Of a stretch of DNA of 64,000 bases, positions 8,803 to 17,196 are shown one piece after another. Where the stretch lies: contig JAFGMV010000049.1 in assembly GCA_016927315.1 (NCBI GenBank), forward strand, positions 1-64,000, in the 5' to 3' direction. Below the pieces are notes generated by a model. It did not search any database. It saw only the letters and a list, made by a program, of their open reading frames with translations, and was not told the DNA's origin. Both the position numbers and the translations under genes were made by a program. The DNA is from Anaerolineales bacterium. GTDB lineage: Bacteria > Chloroflexota > Anaerolineae > Anaerolineales > Villigracilaceae. Each line of letters starts with the position of its first letter. Position 1 is the first letter of the stretch.

Positions 8803-9606
8803 TTATTCAATGATCACATTGCTGAGATCGTCGGTCTGTTCGGGGTACTTCATGTCCAGCTTCTCGAGGGTCTGGACAAGAATATTCGCGATGATCAGGT
8901 CACGGTACCATTTCCGGTTGGCCGGGATAATATACCAGGGTGCATGCCCGGTGCTGGTCTTTTCAAGCATGGTCTCATAGGCTTTGGTATATTCCCCCCA
9001 TAATTTACGTTCATCAAGATCTCCCAGACTGAATTTCCAGTGTTTTTCAGGATCCTCCAACCGCGCTTGAAGCCGTTTTTTCTGTTCGTCTTTGTCGATG
9101 TGCAGGTAGAATTTCAGGATTGTTGTGCCTTCATCTGCAAGCATCTCTTCAAAATGGTTGATGTGCTCGTATCGTTTTTCCCAGATTTTTTGAGGGACCA
9201 GATTGTGGACCCGCACCACCAGCACATCTTCATAGTGGCTGCGGTTGAAAATGGAGATCATCCCCTTCCCCGGAACAACTTTATGAACACGCCAGAGATA
9301 ATCGTGGTCCATTTCTTCATCTGTTGGTACTTTAAAACTGGCGACTTTTACCCCTTGGGGATTTACGTGTTCAAAAACCCGCCGGATCGTGCTGTCCTTC
9401 CCTCCGGTATCCCTGGCCTGGAGCACGATCAACAGTTTGTGCTTATGCTCGGCGTACAGGATTTCCTGGAAACGCTCCAGTTTCTGGTTCAACCTGGCGA
9501 ACGCGGCTTTGGCCGAATCTTTATCGCCGTCATAAGAATGGGTTCCATCCGGATCCCATTTGTTCAGGTCTACTTTGCTGCCGACTTTTACTTGATATGA
9601 TTTCAT
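8803..9606 (-). CDS. ppk2: Polyphosphate kinase 2 family protein
   Basis: A 267-residue PPK2-family phosphotransferase. The Walker A region reads LQARDTGGKDST (K70), the Walker B-like segment is NRSHYEDVLVVRVH, and the lid/R-rich segment follows (KKRLQARLEDPEKHWKFS). The single-domain form uses inorganic polyphosphate to phosphorylate nucleotides (NMP or NDP) in the cytoplasm. Which subclass (ADP, GDP or AMP preference) cannot be fixed by eye. It stands alone with gene-free sequence on both sides. Confidence 0.9.
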   Translation of the reverse strand: MKSYQVKVGSKVDLNKWDPDGTHSYDGDKDSAKAAFARLNQKLERFQEILYAEHKHKLLIVLQARDTGGKDSTIRRVFEHVNPQGVKVASFKVPTDEEMDHDYLWRVHKVVPGKGMISIFNRSHYEDVLVVRVHNLVPQKIWEKRYEHINHFEEMLADEGTTILKFYLHIDKDEQKKRLQARLEDPEKHWKFSLGDLDERKLWGEYTKAYETMLEKTSTGHAPWYIIPANRKWYRDLIIANILVQTLEKLDMKYPEQTDDLSNVIIE

Positions 9607-9774
9607 TTTTCATTATCCGTATGATATTGTTGGTTGGTCGAGTCCTTCTTATTGTACAGGAAAATGGACAGTTGGAAAGATTTCCGAACTCCCCGCCCGC
9701 TTCCCAGGCATCCTGTCGGGTTATTTCAAGAAAACCTGGATTTATGGATTTCGCTGCTTGCCGGCCAAAGAAAG

Positions 9775-9847
9775 GATCACGAATATCATGAATTTTCAAA
9801 TTGCGAGAAAAAATCGTATACTTTCACCTTTTTTGCTATTCGTGATC
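9775..9847. repeat. 11-bp inverted repeat with 51-nt spacer
   Basis: GATCACGAATA at 9775-9785 is perfectly matched by TATTCGTGATC at 9837-9847. The spacer is AT-rich. It might be a degenerate small mobile element end pair or an operator; nothing else supports either reading. Confidence 0.4.
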
Positions 9848-9875
9848 ATAACCTGAAAAAGATGCGTATCTGATA

Positions 9876-9917
9876 AAATCGAGCGGCGAGTCGATTTAAT
9901 CCGCCGGCGGGCGGATT
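9876..9917. repeat. Two tandem small hairpins
   Basis: AAATCGA-8nt-TCGATTT (9876-9897) is followed directly by AATCCGCC-GGCG-GGCGGATT (9898-9917). The similar GCGGCG/GCCGGCG cores and the side-by-side placement resemble repetitive extragenic palindromes. There is no strong T-tract, so termination is less likely. Confidence 0.45.
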
Positions 9918-9977
9918 TAAAAATGTTCCCAAGTTAATAACGCTGGATCCTTTTTGTGCAGTCCATATCCAATTGGG

Positions 9978-10205
9978 TCAGGAGTGGTGGGGCTTAATGA
10001 TCACGATCAGGGCGTATTCCGGCCGGCTGATGAAACAACCTTCTACCTGTCCGTGGCAGCCGGCAATCACTGTATCTCCAGTATTGAAATTCCTGCCTAC
10101 GACGGTGTCCAGTTGGACGGTATCCCCAGCTTTAACACAGCAGTTGTGAAAAACAACCTTATAGATCTTCTTCGGTGGGGATTGCAAATCGGGAAAATCC
10201 AGCAT
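9978..10205 (-). CDS. Small protein with lipoyl/biotinyl-like fold motif
   Basis: A 75-residue protein with a GGAGAG ribosome site five bases before its ATG. The segment VKAGDTVQLDTVVGRNFNTGD followed by AGCHGQVE resembles the barrel-sandwich pattern of biotinyl/lipoyl-like domains, but no MKM-type attachment lysine is present, so it is not an ordinary carrier. Two adjacent cysteines (residues 21-22) and one in AGCHG are visible. It stands alone. Function unknown; the fold assignment is inference. Confidence 0.55.
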   Translation of the reverse strand: MLDFPDLQSPPKKIYKVVFHNCCVKAGDTVQLDTVVGRNFNTGDTVIAGCHGQVEGCFISRPEYALIVIIKPHHS

Positions 10206-10315
10206 TTATACTCTCCAATGGGACTGTCTCCAGTTAGGTTAGTTTTTATCATACTGGATAACGATTAATGGAACAGGAACGAATTGTTATAGGGAGGTTA
10301 AGCAAAAGGGGAAGA

Positions 10316-11227
10316 CTATAGTATGGCTGCCAAGATTGCCGGTGCAATTCCGGCCAGGTTTGTTAGCCCATTTGCAAACGCTTGTCTTTGGGCCTGCGGC
10401 CCAATGAGCAGGGCTGGAACCCTGGCGAAGGTATGGCGGCGGGTGTTGATATCTTCCATGTTACCATGATCGGAAGTGATCAAAATGAAAAGCTCATCAG
10501 TTGTGCTTTCGAGCAGGCCTCCGAGCACGCCATCGAAGACCTCCAGTTGTTCGCAGGCCCATGCCAGGTTCTGTTTGTGCCCGGCGTAATCACTGGCCCA
10601 GTACTCAAATAAGGAGAAGTCATACCCGGAAGACAGTTTACCGAGATGCACACCGGCTTCGTGCGGCGACCGCAGGGGCGCTTCCTGGTATCCAAGCATT
10701 GTGCGCCAGCCCAGGCCGGTGAAATCAGCTGACAGGGCTTTGCCGGCAAAATAATCTGCATGGTTAAAAAGCGGGAGACCGGCGCTGGTAACAGCCAGCG
10801 GAATGGATGAATACAGGCGTTTGCCGCTTTTGATGCCCTCGAAGTAACGCGGTGGATAGGCGTTCAGCAGGGCTGCCTTCTTCCCGGCGGCAGTTATCCG
10901 GGAGAACAAATTCCCATCGCGTACATATTCAGCCACTTCTTTATTGGGTTTTGGCCCGTAGTGATACCCGAGCTGGGCCGGGATATTGACCCCTGTCATC
11001 AGGACGGCCTGCCCGGAGGCAGACTGCGGTAACCCGTCGACTCCCAGGCAAGCGTCCAGGGAGAGAAGCGCTGCCTGCCTGCCATCGTAAGGAGCCGCTT
11101 CTGCGGTCAGCCTTTGACCTCCCAGCAGGCTCTCCAGGACGGGCATGGATGTCCTCGCAAAAGGGTTGGTTTCGGGATTATTTTCCCCTAGGCCGATCCC
11201 ATCCATGAAGATAAATAGAAAATTCAT
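10316..11227 (-). CDS. Alkaline phosphatase-superfamily metalloenzyme (iPGM/phosphopentomutase-like)
   Basis: A 303-residue protein starting MNFLFIFMDGIGLG. The N-terminal DG and the C-terminal SDHGNMED...H are the two-metal site motifs shared by cofactor-independent phosphoglycerate mutase and phosphopentomutase, and SASGQAVLMTG carries the expected Ser/Thr nucleophile. It is much shorter than iPGM (about 510 residues) and lacks its phosphatase insert, so mutase activity should not be assumed; a phosphatase or pyrophosphatase role is possible. The start lies four bases after the methyltransferase stop codon, so both genes form an operon. Confidence 0.75.
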   Translation of the reverse strand: MNFLFIFMDGIGLGENNPETNPFARTSMPVLESLLGGQRLTAEAAPYDGRQAALLSLDACLGVDGLPQSASGQAVLMTGVNIPAQLGYHYGPKPNKEVAEYVRDGNLFSRITAAGKKAALLNAYPPRYFEGIKSGKRLYSSIPLAVTSAGLPLFNHADYFAGKALSADFTGLGWRTMLGYQEAPLRSPHEAGVHLGKLSSGYDFSLFEYWASDYAGHKQNLAWACEQLEVFDGVLGGLLESTTDELFILITSDHGNMEDINTRRHTFARVPALLIGPQAQRQAFANGLTNLAGIAPAILAAIL

Positions 11228-11231
11228 TGTG

Positions 11232-11804
11232 CTAAAGATTTGGTTTTTGATACAGGCACCACGCCGAAGGATGCAGACCGCGTTCGGTTCCATCCACGCG
11301 GGAGATGAGGTGAAAGTACTTGGAGATGTTCTCGACCTGGCCTGGTGTAATGCCGGCTGCCTGTGCTGCTCCGGCGCTGATGAATGTGTACAGCAGCCAG
11401 CGCCCACCGGGTTCTAAGAGACGATCCAGCCTGGCAAGGTATCGATCCCATTGATCTTTGTGGAGACTGTGGGAACATCCAATATCAAGCACAAGATCGA
11501 AGGTTTCATGGATACTTTCCAGCCGCGTGACATCTTCGACAAGCAGGGTTGCCTGGATATCCAGCCGGCTCAACTTCTTCTTTGCTTTTCGGACGGCTCT
11601 GGGTGCAAAGTCTACCCCAACAACCTGCCAGCCATGCTTTGCCAGGGTGATCAAGTTGGTGCCGGTGCCGCAGCCAAGGTCAATGGCTTTTCCTGCCGGA
11701 TGGGCAGCGATGAATTCCAGTAATTCAGGCGGGCTGATCCCGGTGTCCCAGGGCGGGTTGGAGAAGTACCGGAGGTTAAAAAACAGGCGTTTCAGGATGT
11801 TCAT
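11232..11804 (-). CDS. Class I SAM-dependent methyltransferase
   Basis: A 190-residue methyltransferase with motif I AIDLGCGTGTNLITL near residue 40, the acidic end of strand beta2 (VVGVDFA) and DLVLDIGCSHSL as the motif IV region. The start chosen is MNILKRLFFNLRYF, which gives the typical length of this family; an upstream in-frame start would add 31 residues without support. It is first in a two-gene operon with the phosphatase-superfamily gene. Substrate unknown. Confidence 0.8.
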   Translation of the reverse strand: MNILKRLFFNLRYFSNPPWDTGISPPELLEFIAAHPAGKAIDLGCGTGTNLITLAKHGWQVVGVDFAPRAVRKAKKKLSRLDIQATLLVEDVTRLESIHETFDLVLDIGCSHSLHKDQWDRYLARLDRLLEPGGRWLLYTFISAGAAQAAGITPGQVENISKYFHLISRVDGTERGLHPSAWCLYQKPNL

Positions 11805-11865
11805 GATAGAATAGGGTGCGCCTGGGGGCGCTTGTTTTTGAATCGATAAGGTGACAAAGCTCACT

Positions 11866-11894
11866 TTGACAATTCGCCAGTCTTCTTTTAGAAT
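11866..11894 (+). promoter_or_regulatory. Sigma-70-type promoter of EF-G-like gene
   Basis: TTGACA (11866-11871) and TAGAAT (11889-11894) are separated by exactly 17 bases. The predicted start near 11901 leaves a leader of about 36 nt with AAAGGG before the ATG at 11937. Confidence 0.75.
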
Positions 11895-11936
11895 CAATCG
11901 GTCTGGCTTTATCCCAAGTTTTGAAAGGGCTATTCA

Positions 11937-14006
11937 ATGAAAGAGTATACCACCGAGTTTCTCCGCAATATCGCATTGGTCTCGCATGGCAGCGCGGGAA
12001 AGACGATGATGACGGAAGCATTTGCTCATTTTACGGGGGCTACAACTCGATTAGGAAAGATCGAGGAGGGGACAACCATTTCAGACTATGATGAAGAGGA
12101 AATCCGTCGCAAGCTTTCGTTGTATACAGGTGTAGTTCCAGTAGAGTATCGTGATCATAAATTGAATTTATTAGACGCGCCCGGGTACACTGACTTTATT
12201 GGAGAGATGATCTCGGCGCTGCGGGTTGCAGACAGCGCAATCGTCCTGGTTGATGCGGTGTCCGGCCTGGAAGTGGGTACGGAACTCGCCTGGCGTTATT
12301 GTGATGAATTCAACCTGCCGCGCATGCTGGTGATCAATAAGATGGATCGGGACAATGCTAATTTTGCCAAAGCCCTGGCCTCCGTAGAAGAATTTTCGCC
12401 TACCCGATTGATCAAACTGCAGCTGCCCTGGGGTGAACGCCAGGAGTTCAAGGGTGTGATTGACCTGGTCAGTATGAAAGCATATGCACAGGATGGCAAG
12501 CAGGCTGAAGAAATCCCTGCAGAGATGCAGTCGGCAGTTGACGATGCCCGTATGGAATTGATCGAGGCGGCTGCAGAAGGTGAAGATGCACTCCTGGAAA
12601 AATATCTTGACTCTGGCGAGTTGACCGATGAAGAAATTATCCGCGGCTTGAAGAAGATCATTCTTGGGGGAACTTTCATACCGGTGCTGGTTGCCGCAGC
12701 CGGGAATATGAAGGGCGTTCGCCGTTTGTTGGATGCAGTGGTAGATTTGATGCCTTCTCCGTCGCAGGCCAAGCCGGTATCCGCCCAGGGGAAAGATGGC
12801 GAGGAAATCCTCGAAGTAATCGACGCCGCACCGCTGGCGGCTTATGTATGGAAGACGACTGCAGATCCATTTGTTGGCAAGCAAACCTTCTTTCGGGTTT
12901 ACTCAGGTTCGGTAAATGCAGATACCCGCGTTTGGAACCAGACCAAGGAATTGGAAGAGCGTTTTGGTTCTGTATACGTTATGCGCGGGAAAGAACAGTT
13001 TGGCGTTAAAGTTGTCCACGCGGGTGATATTGCCAGTGTTCCCAAGTTGACCGAAACAGCCACAGGCGATACCTTATGTGATAAAGGACACCCGCTGAGC
13101 CTGCCTGTTCCCGAGTATCCTGGCGCCCTGTATCGAGTGGCGATCGAACCGAAGACCCAGGCGGATGCCGCCAAGATTACCTCTTCATTGACGCGGCTTT
13201 GTGAAGAAGATATGACCCTTTCATGGTATTACGAAACAGCCACGCGGCAGACCATCCTGCAGGGTATGGGGGACCAGCATATTGATGCTGCTATACGCCG
13301 GGCTGAAGACAAGCTGCAGGTTAATATGGTCCTGACAGAACCGAAAGTACCCTATCGCGAAGGGATTACAAAAGAAGGCGACGCCATGTACCGCCACAAG
13401 AAACAGAGTGGAGGTTCGGGCCAATTTGGTGAGGTCCATATGAAAATTTCACCCGTGGAAGAAGGCGAAGAGTTCGACCTGAGCTGGGATGTCTTCGGCG
13501 GCGCCATCTCACGGTCTTATGAACCTGCCATCAGAAAAGGGATCACCAATGTTATGAAGGATGGCGTTATCGCCGGATATCCGATGAATAGCGTCAAGGT
13601 TTCTATCTATGATGGAAAGGAACACCCGGTTGATTCCAAACCGGTAGCATTTGAGATTGCAGCCCGCGGCGCCTTCAAGCTGGCTGTGCAGAATGCCGGC
13701 CCGGTCTTGTTCGAACCGATTATGAATGTCCGTGTTTATGTTCCCGATGTGTATATGGGGGATGTCATGGGCGACTTGAATACCCGCCGCGGCAGGGTAA
13801 TGGGAACTGAATCCGAACGCGGGCAGACTACCGTCATTGCCCAAGTCCCGCTGGCAGAAATGCTGCGCTACACAACCCAGATCCGTTCGATCACCGGGGG
13901 GCGCGGGTATTTTTCAATGGACCTTGATCACTATGAGATCGTCCCGCAGCACCTGGCAGAAGAGATCATTGCTGCCAAGCAAAAAGAGGACGACGAAGAA
14001 GAGTAG
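11937..14006 (+). CDS. Elongation factor G-like translational GTPase
   Basis: A 689-residue protein with the full EF-G domain order. The P-loop is HGSAGKT (K22) in place of the canonical AHVDAGKT of EF-G, switch II is DAPGYTDF and the base-recognition motif is NKMD near residue 134. The atypical P-loop and shorter G domain place it in the EF-G-like (EF-G2) group known from Thermus and Chloroflexota and not in the main translocase group. These factors bind GTP and the ribosome, but their role in the cell is not well defined. It stands alone between a strong promoter and a hairpin terminator. Confidence 0.88.
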   Translation: MKEYTTEFLRNIALVSHGSAGKTMMTEAFAHFTGATTRLGKIEEGTTISDYDEEEIRRKLSLYTGVVPVEYRDHKLNLLDAPGYTDFIGEMISALRVADSAIVLVDAVSGLEVGTELAWRYCDEFNLPRMLVINKMDRDNANFAKALASVEEFSPTRLIKLQLPWGERQEFKGVIDLVSMKAYAQDGKQAEEIPAEMQSAVDDARMELIEAAAEGEDALLEKYLDSGELTDEEIIRGLKKIILGGTFIPVLVAAAGNMKGVRRLLDAVVDLMPSPSQAKPVSAQGKDGEEILEVIDAAPLAAYVWKTTADPFVGKQTFFRVYSGSVNADTRVWNQTKELEERFGSVYVMRGKEQFGVKVVHAGDIASVPKLTETATGDTLCDKGHPLSLPVPEYPGALYRVAIEPKTQADAAKITSSLTRLCEEDMTLSWYYETATRQTILQGMGDQHIDAAIRRAEDKLQVNMVLTEPKVPYREGITKEGDAMYRHKKQSGGSGQFGEVHMKISPVEEGEEFDLSWDVFGGAISRSYEPAIRKGITNVMKDGVIAGYPMNSVKVSIYDGKEHPVDSKPVAFEIAARGAFKLAVQNAGPVLFEPIMNVRVYVPDVYMGDVMGDLNTRRGRVMGTESERGQTTVIAQVPLAEMLRYTTQIRSITGGRGYFSMDLDHYEIVPQHLAEEIIAAKQKEDDEEE

Positions 14007-14024
14007 GACGACAATCTTTAATGA

Positions 14025-14064
14025 AAATGGACATCTGAAGGAACTTTTCAGGTGTCCATTTATT
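14025..14064 (+). terminator. Intrinsic terminator after EF-G-like gene
   Basis: A 15-bp stem with one G-U pair (AAATGGACATCTGAA / TTCAGGTGTCCATTT) and a 7-nt loop, followed by a short T-rich tail. It sits 19 bases after the stop codon. Confidence 0.65.
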
Positions 14065-14077
14065 TCGGACGGTAGAG

Positions 14078-15784
14078 ATGAGCAAGGATCCAAAGTGGTG
14101 GACAATTCTGCGCTTCGTGCTGCTGGGTATTGCGATAATAACCCAATGTTGGTTGGCTGCAAATTATGGGCGCATCAATCATGACGAAACCTACTCTGTT
14201 GCTGAAGCACAGTCGCTCGTCCATGGCTATGGGTTAACGATCCCTGCTATTCGGACACAGGATCTTGGGAATATCCCAAGACTGCATACGCTTTCCTTCC
14301 CGGTTGGATATTCCATCGTGTACGCTGTGTTTTTTGCGTTATCGATTGACCCCGGAATCGCTGATTTCCTGATAGAAGTGATCGCTGCGGTATTGTTCTT
14401 TGTCTCATGGTTCGTAATTCTGGAAAACCTTCGCCATTGGATTAGCGTACCAGGACGTTTGGTCATCTGGGTTTTCTGGATTATGTTCCCTGCGCCATTA
14501 ATGGCTGGCGCGATACAGGGGCACTCATCAGATAACCTGGCCGTCGCTGTTTTCTCGGCAAGCATTGCCATGGTTGTGACAGGAATGGTTGACCGCCGCG
14601 AGAAGCGATTATTTTCCTTAAGTATTCTGGGTGGAATCTTGATGGGGATGGCCGCATCTTTGAAATATGTTTACTGGCCAAACCTGGCCATTGTGCCGTT
14701 GACCTTCGCCATACTGTCACTGCTAAACCATGCGAAATGGCGGCGATATCTATTTGCTGCGGGCCTGTTTTCTATCGCCGGGGGATTGATCCTTGCTGCA
14801 TTGATGCTCGATGCCAGGTTGACAACCGGACACTTTTCTGGGTATGTGATGAGCCTGACTGGGAGGATCTATCCGAAATATCATTCCGCGAGTTCTATCC
14901 TGTGGGATCAGCTTTTCTTTGCTACACCAAGCCCTGTCTTTGCTTTTGGTCTGGCTCCTTACGGGTTTTGTGCAACATTGGATTTATTGCCCCTGTATTT
15001 GGTTGGGGACCGGGCGGCCTGGCTATTTACAATATTTATTATCGGGATGTTTATTCTGTCAGGCGTTTCGACGATTTGGAGGGTGTACCAGGATCGGGAG
15101 ATCAAATCTTCGGAAAGTACAATGTTCTTTGTAGCAGCTGCCCTGGTAACGGTTTTCTGGGTATATCTTTGGCAGATATATCTTTCTGTTATCTACACCT
15201 TTGACTATGATAACTTTGCGACAATAACAATCATTCGATACGTTAATTTGGCGCTTCCATTCCTTTTCATTGGTGTTGTTCAGGGTATTTTAGCCCCCTT
15301 GACCTTAAAGAACAAAGATTGGCGTCATTATGCAGTTGCGATACTCCTCAGCCTGTCGTTGGTGTTCCCTTTTTATGCTGCTTATCGATTCAGAAGCAGT
15401 GTTTTCGAGAGTAATATTTCGATGAAATGGAAAATACGGGCACAGAGTACCTATCTCTCGCGAACGAAATGGCTGCGAAGCGCAAACGAAGGATTCGAAG
15501 CCAATGATTACCCACTGGTTGTGGTTTTTCCTGACAAGGATAAAGGGTACGAGAAAACCCGCCAGACTTTGTTCATGACGGGTACTCCGGGTGTTATTCT
15601 TCCGGAAACGGGATTGAAGGTTTCAACCCCGGTAAATATTGTTTTGCGGTACCGACAAGATCTTCCTGTGGAAGAACTGGAGCGATTTGAGAAAATCGTC
15701 CAGGAACACAATGCTTCTTGTTTTGCGTTTGATGATTATTATCACTGTACTTTTACACTGTCAGACTCTGGTTTAATTAAGTGA
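14078..15784 (+). CDS. Polytopic membrane protein, GT-C glycosyltransferase-like
   Basis: A 568-residue protein with about eleven to thirteen hydrophobic segments and a soluble C-terminal part from roughly residue 450. An acidic loop after the first helix (NHDETYSVAEAQSLVHG, with D-E) is where GT-C enzymes of the PMT/ArnT/GT39 type carry their catalytic Asp/Glu. This suggests a lipid-phosphate-sugar dependent glycosyltransferase in the cytoplasmic membrane, but the similarity is structural and weak. It starts only 14 bases after the EF-G-like gene's hairpin. Confidence 0.6.
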   Translation: MSKDPKWWTILRFVLLGIAIITQCWLAANYGRINHDETYSVAEAQSLVHGYGLTIPAIRTQDLGNIPRLHTLSFPVGYSIVYAVFFALSIDPGIADFLIEVIAAVLFFVSWFVILENLRHWISVPGRLVIWVFWIMFPAPLMAGAIQGHSSDNLAVAVFSASIAMVVTGMVDRREKRLFSLSILGGILMGMAASLKYVYWPNLAIVPLTFAILSLLNHAKWRRYLFAAGLFSIAGGLILAALMLDARLTTGHFSGYVMSLTGRIYPKYHSASSILWDQLFFATPSPVFAFGLAPYGFCATLDLLPLYLVGDRAAWLFTIFIIGMFILSGVSTIWRVYQDREIKSSESTMFFVAAALVTVFWVYLWQIYLSVIYTFDYDNFATITIIRYVNLALPFLFIGVVQGILAPLTLKNKDWRHYAVAILLSLSLVFPFYAAYRFRSSVFESNISMKWKIRAQSTYLSRTKWLRSANEGFEANDYPLVVVFPDKDKGYEKTRQTLFMTGTPGVILPETGLKVSTPVNIVLRYRQDLPVEELERFEKIVQEHNASCFAFDDYYHCTFTLSDSGLIK

Positions 15785-15982
15785 AACTGGAAAAAACGGA
15801 GTAGTCCAATTCATCACTGAACAGATGAAAAAATGGTTAAATCAGCAAACCAGCCGCCGGACAGTTCGTTTTCAGGGCTGCTCGACCATCAATCTTACAA
15901 AGCGCTCGGCAGCTAAACAAGTAAGAATGATGCCGCAGGAAACAACAAAGTGTTAACAACACGAAAAGAGTGATTTGCGCTC
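15785..15982. other. Upstream region of the cysteine operon, no gene seen
   Basis: About 200 bases without a gene. It holds a small inverted repeat GTGTTAACAACAC around 15950-15962 and AAGAG/CTCTT flanking the -35 approach, either of which could be an operator, but neither is compelling. Confidence 0.35.
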
Positions 15983-16010
15983 TTGACAAATCTGATAAAG
16001 ATTGTAAAAT
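15983..16010 (+). promoter_or_regulatory. Promoter of the cysteine operon
   Basis: TTGACA (15983-15988) and TAAAAT (16005-16010) with 16 bases between. The transcript would start near 16017 and run into the leader ORF at 16042. Confidence 0.7.
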
Positions 16011-16041
16011 ATCTACCAGGATTTCTTAGTTGGAGAGGTTT

Positions 16042-16080
16042 ATGCTGCTAATTTGCTCGTGTCTGGGGCGGGGTACGTAA
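16042..16080 (+). CDS. Cysteine leader peptide (MLLICSCLGRGT)
   Basis: A 12-codon ORF with a strong GGAGAGG ribosome site. Codons 5 and 7 are TGC and TGT (Cys-Ser-Cys), a striking density for so short an ORF in front of cysteine synthesis genes. It ends just before alternative RNA pairing segments and a terminator. I infer that ribosome stalling at the Cys codons, when cysteinyl-tRNA is scarce, covers 16066-16071 and lets the antiterminator form. Not an enzyme; expected to be degraded. Cys-containing leader ORFs acting as attenuators have been reported in mycobacteria. Confidence 0.75.
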   Translation: MLLICSCLGRGT

Positions 16081-16211
16081 CCACCGCCCTGAAAAAGATC
16101 TAACGGTCAACAGATTTCAAGGACGGTGGTGCGGCCCCGCATGCGATGAACGAATAATGCATGGCGCTGCGCACGCTGTCCTTTTCTTTTATCTGTTGAC
16201 CGTTTTATTTT
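16066..16211 (+). terminator. Attenuator of the cysteine operon
   Basis: The terminator stem pairs AACGGTCAACAGAT (16102-16115) with ATCTGTTGACCGTT (16191-16204), 14 perfect base pairs, followed by TTATTTT. Its long apical part is closed further by AAGGAC (16119-16124) with GTCCTT (16178-16183). Competing pairs: GGGCGG (16066-16071, inside the leader ORF) with CCGCCC (16084-16089), and ACCACCG (16080-16086) with CGGTGGT (16124-16130). The second pairing encloses the left terminator arm and would act as antiterminator. Pairings were found by eye; energies were not computed. Confidence 0.7.
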
Positions 16212-16221
16212 GGAGTAGTGG

Positions 16222-17178
16222 ATGAGTCCTGTATATTATACAGTCAAGGTTCAAGAGAAAATTCATTATCCTCGTTTGGATTCTTTTGTTGGCAATACTC
16301 CCCTGGTCTCTCTGCGGCGGGTGGCTGCGCATATTTCAGACAGGGTGCAGGTTCTGGCCAAAGCCGAATGGTTCAATCCCGGTGGGTCTGTAAAGGATCG
16401 TCCCGCATCCAATATCATTTGCACCGCAGTTGCGCATGGGGATCTTGGGACGGGAAAGCGCTTATTGGATTCAACCTCAGGGAATATGGGGATAGCATAT
16501 GCGACTTATGGCGCTGTTCATGGTATCCCGGTCACACTGACCATACCGGCGAACGCCAGTCCTGAACGGATTGCGATCATGCGTGCGTTGGGAGCGGAAG
16601 TTATTCTAACGGATCTGCTGGAAGGAACGGATGGCGCCGCCTATCAGGCGCATCAGATGCTGGAAGCAGCCCCGGAACTCTATTGGTATGCCAACCAGTA
16701 TGATAATCCCGCCAATTGGGAAGCCCATTACTACAGCACGGGCCCGGAAATTTGGCAGCAGACAAGTTCTCGGGTAACCCATTTTGTCGCCGGCGTGGGG
16801 ACCTCGGGCACGTTAACCGGAACCGGGCGTTTCCTGAAAGAGCAAAACCCGGCGATCGAGCTGGCGGCAGTCCAGCCGGAAAGCCCGCTCCATGGGTTGG
16901 AAGGGTTGAAGGATTTAAAGACTGCCGTCCAACCCGGTATTTATGATCCTGAGCTGCAGGACAAGGTGTGGTATGTATCAACGGAAGATGCCTATGAGAT
17001 GGTGGGCAGGTTGGCGCAGGAAGAGGGGCTTTTTGTGGGTGTTTCCGCCGGCGCCGCGGCTGTCGCCGCCATCCGGGTGGCAGAAGCCCTTGATGAAGGT
17101 ACGGTGGTAACCGTATTTCCTGATGCCGGTTATAAGTACCTGAGTATCGAAGAACTGTGGAACAGGAAGGTTAAGTAA
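16222..17178 (+). CDS. cysM: PLP-dependent cysteine synthase (CysM-like)
   Basis: A 318-residue fold-type II PLP enzyme. The Schiff-base lysine is K58 in NPGGSVKDR, and STSGNMGIA is the substrate loop (the usual TSGNTG with Met). GVGTSGTLTGTGRFL binds the cofactor phosphate. Members make cysteine from an activated serine (O-acetylserine or O-phosphoserine) and a sulfur donor. Lying next to a JAMM protease and in one operon with a CysO-like carrier, it is the best candidate for the thiocarboxylate-using CysM step, as known in Mycobacterium tuberculosis. A second, CysK-like enzyme follows in the operon. It is the first structural gene after the attenuator, with a GGAG ribosome site. Confidence 0.85.
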   Translation: MSPVYYTVKVQEKIHYPRLDSFVGNTPLVSLRRVAAHISDRVQVLAKAEWFNPGGSVKDRPASNIICTAVAHGDLGTGKRLLDSTSGNMGIAYATYGAVHGIPVTLTIPANASPERIAIMRALGAEVILTDLLEGTDGAAYQAHQMLEAAPELYWYANQYDNPANWEAHYYSTGPEIWQQTSSRVTHFVAGVGTSGTLTGTGRFLKEQNPAIELAAVQPESPLHGLEGLKDLKTAVQPGIYDPELQDKVWYVSTEDAYEMVGRLAQEEGLFVGVSAGAAAVAAIRVAEALDEGTVVTVFPDAGYKYLSIEELWNRKVK

Positions 17179-17196
17179 CCTTAGAGGTATGGACGA

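Larger units (their letters stand above)
9607..9977. other. Gene-free stretch with inverted repeats
   Basis: About 370 bases without a convincing gene; a possible ORF of 79 codons in it lacks coding character and a ribosome site. The stretch contains a long-range inverted repeat (9775-9847) and two tandem hairpins (9876-9917), listed separately. Confidence 0.5.

Noticed and set aside
9634-9873. 79-codon frame after the PPK2 gene
   Set aside because: No ribosome site, unlikely composition, and its end runs through inverted repeats; treated as non-coding.
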